A stretch of DNA of 14,200 nucleotides from Polyangiaceae bacterium (GTDB taxonomy: Bacteria; Myxococcota; Polyangia; Polyangiales; Polyangiaceae). The stretch spans positions 1 through 14,200 of the forward strand of contig JAICTU010000225.1 of NCBI GenBank assembly GCA_025936205.1, read 5' to 3'. The notes under the pieces were generated by a model. It had not been told where the DNA came from and searched no databases. It worked only from the letters and a program-made list of their open reading frames with translations. This document shows, in pieces, positions 6,991-12,112 of the stretch (positions are counted from its first letter, which is position 1; every line of letters begins with the position of its first letter). A program made the position numbers and the translations under genes.

Positions 6991-7067
6991 TCCGGGGCCG
7001 CTCTTCGCAGGGAAAAGCATGAGGGAATTCATGGCCTTCCATCCGAGGAACACGCCTGGCTCGCGGG

Positions 7068-7097
7068 TTTATAGTACCAAAGGCGGCGGCCCGGCAA
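7068..7097 (-). promoter_or_regulatory. Possible sigma70-type promoter reading toward pal
   Basis: On the leftward strand TTGCCG (7097-7092) and TATAAA (7073-7068) are separated by 18 bases. The -10 lies in a short A/T-rich patch that is rare in this GC-rich region. This is the best hexamer pair I can find upstream of the pal-tol operon. It is prediction only. Confidence 0.4.
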
Positions 7098-7198
7098 GCG
7101 CACGGCAGCGATCGTCGAGCCACGTTCGCAGCATACGCTGCAGGGGCTCGCCTTACTCCCGACCTCGGCCACCGCCCCCAGAGGGTTCAGTGTGGCTG

Positions 7199-7249
7199 GA
7201 GCGCCGGGGCGCAGCGAGTGGGACTCGGCGGGGCCGGCCGCCGGCGCTC
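7199..7249 (-). terminator. Hairpin at the stop of the CxxC gene, weak terminator candidate
   Basis: GAGCGCCGG (7199-7207) pairs perfectly over nine bases with CCGGCGCTC (7241-7249), and the loop contains further GGCCGGCC self-pairing. It begins at the TGA of the cysteine-rich gene and precedes the pal upstream region. There is no U-tract on the leftward strand, so intrinsic termination is doubtful; it may instead be a 3' stabilising structure. Confidence 0.35.
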
Positions 7250-7688
7250 AGAGCCGCAGCTGACGCTGCAGCTCGCGACTGATTTCAAAGTAGGACGAGC
7301 GGTCGTAGGGCTCGTTCAGGATGTGGTAATCGCGGTGGCTCAGGCCGACGCAGCCCAGGCAGTAGTTGCACTGGGCCATGCCGGAGCAGCGGATCAGGTA
7401 GGTGCTGCCCATCGAGCTCTGGCTATCCAGGCAATGGTGGCACGAGAGTAGCCCGCGGCTGCCCTGGCAGTGCGAGCAGTCCGTGCACTGCTCACACTCC
7501 ACGCAGTAGTGGCAGCGGATCAGCAGCTGCGAGTGCCGGCAGAAGGTGGACGCCGAGCAGGCACGGCAATGCTCACACTGCACGCAGCGATCATTTTCCG
7601 TGGCGGCTTCCTGCGCGCGCAATAGCTCGCGGTAGCGGGCTTCAAACTCTTCGAGCGTGAAGCCCGCAGGGGCAGTCCGCCCGGGCAT
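7248..7688 (-). CDS. Cysteine-rich CxxC-ladder protein, function unknown
   Basis: A 146-residue cytoplasmic-looking protein with 17 cysteines and no signal or membrane segment. Residues 9-33 form an acidic helix (FTLEEFEARYRELLRAQEAA). Residues 34-113 form a ladder in which Cys or Ser recurs every third residue: C35, 38, 41, 44, 50, then 59, 62, 65, 68, 71, 74, then 83, 86, 101, 107, 110, 113. It ends with LGCVGLSHRDYHILNEPYDR, a conserved-looking C-terminal motif seen in a wider group of uncharacterised Cys-rich proteins (from memory; related myxobacterial proteins carry misleading automatic names). The three-residue periodicity fits either multiple zinc/Fe-S sites or a narrow beta-solenoid. 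ATG 7688 shares one base with the TGA of the gene before it (TGATG); a GTG one codon earlier is possible. No function is claimed. Confidence 0.82.
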   Translation of the reverse strand: MPGRTAPAGFTLEEFEARYRELLRAQEAATENDRCVQCEHCRACSASTFCRHSQLLIRCHYCVECEQCTDCSHCQGSRGLLSCHHCLDSQSSMGSTYLIRCSGMAQCNYCLGCVGLSHRDYHILNEPYDRSSYFEISRELQRQLRL

Positions 7689-8500
7689 CACATCCCGTGA
7701 TGCACGCGCATCGAGCGCCGCAGCGCCCGAGCCGCATCACGAGTGATGGGATCTTCGGCGAACTCTTCCAGCCGGCGCAGACGCTGGTCCAGCACGGGGC
7801 GCTGGATCGGCGACTCTCTCTGCAGCAACTCCGCCATCACGAACACCGCATCGCGCGCGCGATGCTCGTTCTCGTGCTCCAGCAGCTGGATCTGCACTTC
7901 TTGCTGGCGCGGCGCCTTGAACTTGCTCTCCCAAAGCTCATTGGCCGCGCGCGAGATGGCGACCCGCCCCTGACTGCGCATCAGCCGCTCGAGCAAGCGC
8001 TGCTCGCGATTGTCGGGGACGACCGTCTGCTCCGTTGCCTTGACGATGCGCACCGCGCGCCGGCGCACGTCCGTGCGTGGGGCGCCCGCGTTCGCGGAGT
8101 CATTGTTCGCCGCGGGATGGCTCTGGGATTCGAGCTCGGCACTCCCGTTGCTCGCTTCCGGGCTGGCAGAGGCGTCGTCTTCTTCGTCGTCCTCCGGGTC
8201 GGCAGCGACGCCGTTCAACTCCGGCTCTTCCAGGTCGGACTCGGCGAGCGCAATACCACCGCTGGTCTGCACATCGCTGGCAGCGCCCGATGCCAACGCA
8301 TCGCTCAGGTACACGCTGCTGCGCCGCGAGCGCTTGGGCTCCGCCGATGCGATCACGGCGTGAAAGCCGTTCTTGAGCAGGGGCGAATCGGGGCGTCGCG
8401 CAGCGATCAAGACCGGTTCGACCGTGATCTTGCCGCGTGCGTTCTTCGACTTACGCCGTTGCCGGCGCCTGCTGCTGGTTCTCTCTCGTTGTCCTTCCAT
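7688..8500 (-). CDS. Hypothetical protein with basic N-terminus, acidic linker and helical C-terminus
   Basis: I do not recognise this 270-residue protein. Residues 1-30 are strongly basic (RRRQRRKSKNARGK). Residues 30-75 hold ITVEPVLIAARRPDSPLLKN and PKRSRRSSVYLSD. A long acidic, Ser/Ala/Asn-rich low-complexity section follows (PEDDEEDDASASPE). The last 110 residues are predicted helical and charged, with LLERLMRSQGRVAISRAANE, HENEHRARDAVFVMAELLQR and RRLEEFAEDPITRDAARALR in a HEAT-like or small helical-bundle style. The start at ATG 8500 is favoured by GGAGG eight bases upstream (an ATG two codons earlier would sit too close to that SD). It is the first gene after a long gene-free region and is joined to the CxxC protein by a one-base overlap. 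The basic start suggests contact with nucleic acid, which is an inference only. Confidence 0.72.
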   Translation of the reverse strand: MEGQRERTSSRRRQRRKSKNARGKITVEPVLIAARRPDSPLLKNGFHAVIASAEPKRSRRSSVYLSDALASGAASDVQTSGGIALAESDLEEPELNGVAADPEDDEEDDASASPEASNGSAELESQSHPAANNDSANAGAPRTDVRRRAVRIVKATEQTVVPDNREQRLLERLMRSQGRVAISRAANELWESKFKAPRQQEVQIQLLEHENEHRARDAVFVMAELLQRESPIQRPVLDQRLRRLEEFAEDPITRDAARALRRSMRVHHGM

Positions 8501-8850
8501 TCGCATTTCCTCCGGCGCCAGGCGCCGAACTTCCTCTGAGCAGCAGCTTCTGTGCCGCTCTATCCAATCACGCCCGGTCCACCAGCGCGCTGCCGGTGTC
8601 CCTCTCCGGCCACGGGCGGGAGCTGCGCTCCGCTGCGGCAGAAGCCGCTGAGTCCCCGCAGAAGCTGCAGGGCACATTGTTTCTCCGGGGCCACGTTCCT
8701 GTGGGGCTCACGCTGCTGTGCTGCTCCGTCCTACGATGGCTACTGCTTCTGCTTGCCATCTCATACTGCCAGTCGAGACGGCTCTGTGCTGCGTTCGTGC
8801 GAGCTGCAGGCTCGTTGCGGTTTCCCTGCACCGTTCCTGCCAGGGCAGCC

Positions 8851-8880
8851 TGTTTCGACGCAGCCTGTTTCGACGCAGCC
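8851..8880. repeat. 15-bp tandem duplication, 2 copies
   Basis: TGTTTCGACGCAGCC occurs twice head to tail without mismatch, with a partial copy (GCAGCC) just before. Flanking CAGGGC (8841-8846) and GCCCTG (8878-8883) are complementary, so the repeat pair would sit in a hairpin loop. The perfect identity of the copies points to a recent event. Confidence 0.92.
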
Positions 8881-8906
8881 CTGCCGAGGCTGGTCGAGAC
8901 TGGGTC

Positions 8907-8933
8907 CGAGGCAAGCTTGCTCGGGCTGCCTCG
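8907..8933. other. Seven-bp stem-loop with internal palindrome
   Basis: CGAGGCA (8907-8913) pairs with TGCCTCG (8927-8933) across a 13-base loop. The 10-bp palindrome GCAAGCTTGC at 8911-8920 overlaps the left arm, so two alternative foldings compete. Role unknown. Confidence 0.4.
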
Positions 8934-9137
8934 TTACCCCGGGGCATGTTTCCCTGAGGTCAACTTCCCTCGAGCTCGGGACTCTTCGGCCCCGACCCAA
9001 TGAATGATATCTAGTTTCTCTTCGAATCTTCGTGAGAGTTCCGCCGAACCTCAGCTGTCGCCCAGGCCCGCACCAGTCTCGAGCGTCCCGGTTTGAGCCG
9101 AGCCCCGCGAGGCCCTCTGCCTCGCCTGTGGATTCAC

Positions 9138-9182
9138 CAACGACCCCGTATTCAACGACCCCGTATTCAACGACCCAGTACT
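9138..9182. repeat. 15-bp tandem repeat, 3 copies
   Basis: CAACGACCCCGTATT at 9138 and 9153 is exact; the third copy at 9168 has two changes (CAACGACCCAGTACT). A further decayed unit (CGACAACTCAGTCGT) follows. Confidence 0.92.
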
Positions 9183-9280
9183 CGACAACTCAGTCGTCGA
9201 CACACGCTGCCTCGAGAACGCGACCACAGTGATCACACGATGACGGGGACCGGTGCTTTCGCCATGCTTTTCGACATACC

Positions 9281-9314
9281 GCTTCAGGACAACGCTTCAG
9301 GACAACGCTTCAGG
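9281..9314. repeat. 13-bp tandem repeat, 2.6 copies
   Basis: GCTTCAGGACAAC at 9281 and 9294 is exact, and GCTTCAGG at 9307 starts a third copy that breaks off. Confidence 0.92.
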
Positions 9315-9476
9315 CTTGATCGAGGCCTGCTCCAGGCTGCTTCGCGGCGCGTCGAGAGTGTCACGAGGTCAGAGTGCTCCCCTTCAGCACCCCAGCCGGG
9401 GAGAGACCAGGGGCAACCACCGGCCAATGACATAGCTCGTGGGCTGGAGTACGCTACCGTGCTGCATCACCCTGAC

Positions 9477-9520
9477 CGTTACTCAGACGGTTGCCTGACA
9501 GTTACCTGACGGTTGCTTCA
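9477..9520. repeat. 11-bp degenerate tandem repeat, 4 copies
   Basis: CGTTACTCAGA, CGGTTGCCTGA, CAGTTACCTGA and CGGTTGCTTCA follow one another from 9477, 9488, 9499 and 9510. Period 11 is close to one helical turn of DNA, but the copies are diverged and no binding protein is implied. Confidence 0.75.
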
Positions 9521-9572
9521 CCCTGCTCGAGTGCGCCTTCGGCGAGGCTCCGGTGCCTTCAGCCTGATCGCT

Positions 9573-9596
9573 CGTTGGGGGGCGACATCCCCAACG
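9573..9596. other. Eight-bp perfect stem-loop in the gene-free region
   Basis: CGTTGGGG (9573-9580) and CCCCAACG (9589-9596) are perfect complements with an 8-base loop. There is no T-tract on either side, so it is not a classic terminator. Confidence 0.45.
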
Positions 9597-9682
9597 CTCG
9601 GGGACGGCCGTGGGAGACTGCCCTGTAGATAGCCCAAAGTTCAGAGCACGCCCAGCCCGTAGATTAGATAGCACACCGCTTT

Positions 9683-9722
9683 GAGCCATGCGGGATAAAA
9701 ATGTCCATGGCTCTGGCTTTTT
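9683..9722 (+). terminator. Terminator-like hairpin with T-tract and no upstream gene
   Basis: GAGCCATG (9683-9690) pairs with CATGGCTC (9706-9713), with an A-rich 15-base loop (GATAAAAATG), followed after four bases by TTTTT (9718-9722). The stem is only moderately GC-rich and the T-run is offset, so strength is uncertain. No gene reads into it from the left, which raises the possibility of a small RNA ending here. Confidence 0.4.
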
Positions 9723-9731
9723 ACTCAGCCC

Positions 9732-9793
9732 TTAGCCCACGCAGCAGCCGTTACGCACGCAGCCCTTACCCACGCGGCCCTTACCCACAGCCC
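9732..9793. repeat. Degenerate 15-bp tandem repeat around TTACCCACGC
   Basis: Units begin at 9732 (TTAGCCCACGCAGC with a 4-base insertion), 9751 (TTACGCACGCAGCCC), 9766 (TTACCCACGCGGCCC) and 9781 (TTACCCACAGCCC, two bases short). A shorter TTACTCAGCCC at 9721 may be an older copy. Confidence 0.8.
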
Positions 9794-10346
9794 TGCGAGC
9801 CACGATCTTTGATCGCTTTGCTGAGACCATCTTCTCGGTCAGGCTGTGTATCTGCAGAGTACCACGGCAGCGGTGCAAACGCCGGTGCGGGTGCTTATCG
9901 CATCAGCGAGAAGTGCTTCAGCGACAACGGAGCGCTGGACGGTCGGAGCGCTGCTGATTGCATCTCCGGCTCGACGTGCTGCCTTCCCTCGCTGTCCGTG
10001 TTACCTGCGCACTACTCGTCGACGCGCCAGAATCGCAATCAGATCCGTCATGCTGCCTTACCTGGTGGTGTCCCGCGGGCCCTGGAGAGCGGGTCGTTTT
10101 GCTGCGCGCCCCCATTTGGCTGCGCGACAATCCATTTCACCGCGTAGCCACAGCGACTCGGGCAACATTTACGCTGCACTGGGAGCTGTGGCTGCGCTGG
10201 CAACGACTCCAAGAGGTGGATCCACAGCTTCCCGAGGCATGCGGCGGGGGCGTTGGCACCCAGAGCTGCGCGAGCTAGATTTGGGAGAACCGTGGGCGGC
10301 TCCCGGGGTCTCCTGATTCATGATGGAACGCCGAGCTGAACCGCTG

Positions 10347-10376
10347 GGCCATACAGAGACCGGCCATACAGGTAGA
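10347..10376. repeat. 15-bp tandem duplication, imperfect
   Basis: GGCCATACAG is repeated at 10347 and 10362, spacing 15, with diverged last third. Confidence 0.75.
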
Positions 10377-10394
10377 GGCGCAGCCGTGTTCGCT

Positions 10395-10418
10395 TTTTGC
10401 GGAAACTTTTCGGGAAAC
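10395..10418. repeat. 12-bp tandem duplication upstream of ilvE
   Basis: TTTTGCGGAAAC (10395) is followed directly by TTTTCGGGAAAC (10407), two mismatches. It lies 60-80 bp before the ilvE start, where a promoter or operator would be expected. Confidence 0.75.
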
Positions 10419-10476
10419 GCGCCGCTACTCAAAAGGGGTCATCCGATCCGGTCGGCTTCAGTTGCGGAAAGATGAG

Positions 10477-11394
10477 ATGGCAAATATCGGTGCCAAGGTC
10501 TGGTTGGACGGAAAGCTCATCGAGCGTGTCGAGGCGGCGCGTGTCTCGGTGCTCACGCACACGCTCCACTATGGAGTGGGCGCCTTCGAGGGCATCCGGG
10601 CGTACCGCAGCGCCGCGGGTGAGACTACCATCTTTCGCCTCGGTGAACACATCCGGCGCCTCTTTGATTCCTGTCGCCTGGTGATGATTGAGCCGACCGT
10701 TTCCGTCGAGGCGGTCTGCAACGGCTGCGTGGAAGTGCTGCGCGTCAACCAGCTCGCCGAAGGCTACCTGAGGCCGCTCGTGGTGCTGGGTGAAGGGGCA
10801 ATGGGTCTGTTTCCCCAGGGCAACCCGGTCCTCACCTTCGTGGCAGCATGGTCGTGGGGCACCTATCTCGGTCAAGACGCACTGGAGCGCGGTATCCGCT
10901 GCAAGGTCTCCTCCTACGCGCGTCCGCACGTCAATAGCGCCTTCTCGCGCGGAAAGTTGACGGGCCAATACATCATGAGTGTGCTGGCCAAGCGCGAGGT
11001 CAAGAATGCCGGCTACGACGAGGCGCTGTTGCTCGACGGCAACGGCATGCTGGCCGAGGGCTCGGGAGAGAACTTGTTCATCGTGCGTGACGGTGTGCTG
11101 ATCACGCCGCCGCTCAGCTCCGCAATCCTGGCCGGCATCACTCGCGACACGGTACTCACCCTGGCCCGAGAAGAGGGCATTCCCGTGCTGGAGCAGCCCT
11201 TTCCGCGCGATGCTCTGCTGCTCGCCGACGAGGCCTTTCTGACCGGCACCGCGGCAGAAGTGACGCCGGTGCGCGAGGTCGATGATCGCCGCATCGGCAC
11301 TGGCAGCGTCGGCCCGATCACCAAGCGTTTGCAGGATCGTTACTTCGCCGCCGTGCGGGGCACGACCCACCCCGAATGGTTGACACCCGTCTGA
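10477..11394 (+). CDS. ilvE: Branched-chain amino acid aminotransferase IlvE
   Basis: A 305-residue class IV PLP aminotransferase that exchanges the amino group between glutamate and the 2-oxo acids of Val, Leu and Ile in the cytoplasm. Motifs in order: VLTHTLHYGVGAFEGIRAY near residue 25, FRLGEHIRRLF, YLRPLVVLGEGAMG, then the catalytic lysine K160 in SRGKLTGQY. After it come GYDEALLLDGNGMLAEGSGE, NLFIVRDGVLITPP, AILAGITRDTVLTLAREEGI and the phosphate-binding DEAFLTGTAAEVTPV, ending GPITKRLQDRYF. Length and order match the E. coli-type enzyme. ATG 10477 is preferred over an in-frame TTG at 10462 because GGAAAG lies 5 bases before it and the protein then starts directly on the fold. The following exported-protein gene overlaps its 3' end. 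Confidence 0.94.
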   Translation: MANIGAKVWLDGKLIERVEAARVSVLTHTLHYGVGAFEGIRAYRSAAGETTIFRLGEHIRRLFDSCRLVMIEPTVSVEAVCNGCVEVLRVNQLAEGYLRPLVVLGEGAMGLFPQGNPVLTFVAAWSWGTYLGQDALERGIRCKVSSYARPHVNSAFSRGKLTGQYIMSVLAKREVKNAGYDEALLLDGNGMLAEGSGENLFIVRDGVLITPPLSSAILAGITRDTVLTLAREEGIPVLEQPFPRDALLLADEAFLTGTAAEVTPVREVDDRRIGTGSVGPITKRLQDRYFAAVRGTTHPEWLTPV

Positions 11395-12071
11395 GGTGCG
11401 TGCGCGCCGGGCTCGCGCTATTCAGCACTGTTGCGCTGCCCTGCGCCGCGCTGTTGCCCTGCGCCGTGCTGTGCGCAGCCTGCGCGGCGCAGCCCCTTGC
11501 TCCGGAGAGCCCGGTTCGAGCGGACGCGCCGTCGCCGGCTTCGTCGGGCTTCGGCGACGGGCTCCGCACCATCGAGGCCAAGGGCCAGGGTCTGGCATTT
11601 CCGCTGCCGGACCCGGCGGGGTGGCGGCTCGACAAGCGCGAGCAGCACAGCTGGGTGGCCCTGCACGGCCGCAGCTCGTCGCAGCTCGTGGTTCGCGCCT
11701 GGCACTTCGAGGGCATCCCGCGCGCGGACGACTGCGAACGCCAGGCCCGCGTCTGGCGCAAGGATCTGCCGCAATTCACGCCCGCGGAGGTGGTCGCCGA
11801 AAACGAGCGCTTGCTCGCCGGCGCCTACCGAGGCCGGGTCACGGTGGGCGTGCGCGCCGCTCCGAGCTCCACGCCCGAGCGGCTCTTCGGCGACGTGCTC
11901 GGCTTCGGCAGCGATGCGCGCGATTGCTTGATGCTCGCCTTCTCAACGTCCGCGGCGGGGCCCGGCGCACGGCAGGTGATCGCCGAGCGGCTCGCGGCCA
12001 TCGCGGGCACGGTGTTCGAGCGCGCGCGGCGGCTGCAGATCGAGCAGCGCGTGAACGTGCCCCGCCTGTAG
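11376..12071 (+). CDS. Putative exported protein or lipoprotein, function unknown
   Basis: A 231-residue protein with no family I recognise. The N-terminus has Arg residues and then a Cys/Ala/Leu hydrophobic core, LPCAALLPCAVLCAACAAQ, consistent with a Sec signal. C36 could be a lipidated cysteine, although the residue at -3 is Cys rather than the usual Leu. A Pro/Ser linker (about 40-57) leads into a domain with GQGLAFPLPDPAGWRLDKRE, SWVALHGRSSSQLVVRAWHF and a C-terminal helix. ATG 11376 overlaps ilvE by 19 bases without an SD; GTG 11400, in frame and after GAGG at 11393, is an alternative start and leaves a clean signal peptide. It is the last gene of the ilvE unit and faces the M16 peptidase gene. 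A link to branched-chain metabolism is not evident. Confidence 0.72.
   Translation: MVDTRLRCVRAGLALFSTVALPCAALLPCAVLCAACAAQPLAPESPVRADAPSPASSGFGDGLRTIEAKGQGLAFPLPDPAGWRLDKREQHSWVALHGRSSSQLVVRAWHFEGIPRADDCERQARVWRKDLPQFTPAEVVAENERLLAGAYRGRVTVGVRAAPSSTPERLFGDVLGFGSDARDCLMLAFSTSAAGPGARQVIAERLAAIAGTVFERARRLQIEQRVNVPRL
11436..11471. repeat. 18-bp tandem duplication inside a signal-peptide coding region
   Basis: CTGCCCTGCGCCGCGCTG (11436) is followed by TTGCCCTGCGCCGTGCTG (11454) with two mismatches. In frame it doubles the hexapeptide LPCA(A/V)L, lengthening the hydrophobic core of the exported protein. Confidence 0.9.
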
Positions 12072-12089
12072 TGCTGCGGGTTTTGGGGG

Positions 12090-12106
12090 GCGGGGGTGTT
12101 CCCCGC
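12090..12106. terminator. GC hairpin between convergent genes
   Basis: GCGGGG (12090-12095) and CCCCGC (12101-12106) form a perfect 6-bp stem with a 5-base loop in the 41-bp gap between the exported-protein gene and the M16 peptidase gene. TTTT lies at 12081-12084 on the plus strand, giving AAAA downstream of the hairpin on the leftward strand, so it lacks a proper U-tract in both directions. Position is the main argument. Confidence 0.4.
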
Positions 12107-12112
12107 GCAAGC

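Larger units (their letters stand above)
6838..7198. other. Gene-free upstream region of the pal-tol operon
   Basis: No credible coding frame on either strand: the open plus-strand frame here lacks an SD and ends in arginine/proline-rich sequence antisense to the next gene. The segment holds the pal SD, an odd palindrome at 6976-6990, a short inverted repeat CATGA/TCATG around an EcoRI-like GAATTC (7018-7033) and a possible sigma70-type promoter at 7068-7097. A 5' leader of about 220 bases would result if that promoter is real. Confidence 0.5.
8501..10476. other. Nearly 2-kb gene-free region with tandem micro-duplications and hairpins
   Basis: I find no coding frame here that has an SD, a protein-like composition and a consistent third-base bias; open frames on both strands give Arg/Ser/Pro/Cys-rich nonsense. 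No tRNA, rRNA, RNase P, tmRNA or SRP RNA signature is recognisable. The sequence is visibly less GC-rich than its flanks in places (for example 9000-9030 and 9660-9730). It carries at least seven short tandem duplications with periods of 11-15 bp, plus hairpins at 8907-8933, 9573-9596 and 9683-9713. It separates a leftward unit (at 8500) from rightward ilvE (10477), so both promoters should be in it. Confidence 0.6.

Noticed and set aside
6923..7282. Plus-strand frame of 119 codons upstream of pal
   Set aside because: Arg/Pro/Gly-rich, no SD, and its end overlaps the 3' end of the CxxC gene in antisense.
8851..8880. tmRNA-like TTTCGAC motif
   Set aside because: Only the short TTTCGAC string matches; no GGGG start, tag-peptide frame or tRNA-like 3' end is present nearby.
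8437..9003. Plus-strand frame of 188 codons with Leu/Cys-rich hydrophobic stretch
   Set aside because: No SD, overlaps the well-supported start of the leftward 270-residue gene, runs through an exact 15-bp duplication and ends in Ser/Pro/Arg-rich sequence.
9015..9040. TTCGAATC resembling a tRNA T-loop
   Set aside because: No flanking five-base stem, acceptor stem or anticodon arm can be formed.
9138..9520. CRISPR array
   Set aside because: Units are directly abutting tandem copies of 11-15 bp with different sequences at each site; there are no 25-40-bp repeats with unique spacers and no cas genes.
9701..10147. Plus-strand frame of 148 codons
   Set aside because: Starts inside the terminator-like hairpin, crosses the degenerate 15-bp repeat and has Ser/Arg/Cys/Pro composition unlike any protein family I know.
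8501..10476. Decayed transposon or prophage remnant
   Set aside because: No terminal inverted repeats, target duplications, transposase or integrase fragments can be read in any frame.
10429..11370. Minus-strand open frame of 313 codons opposite ilvE
   Set aside because: Antisense shadow with no recognisable domain; ilvE is secure.
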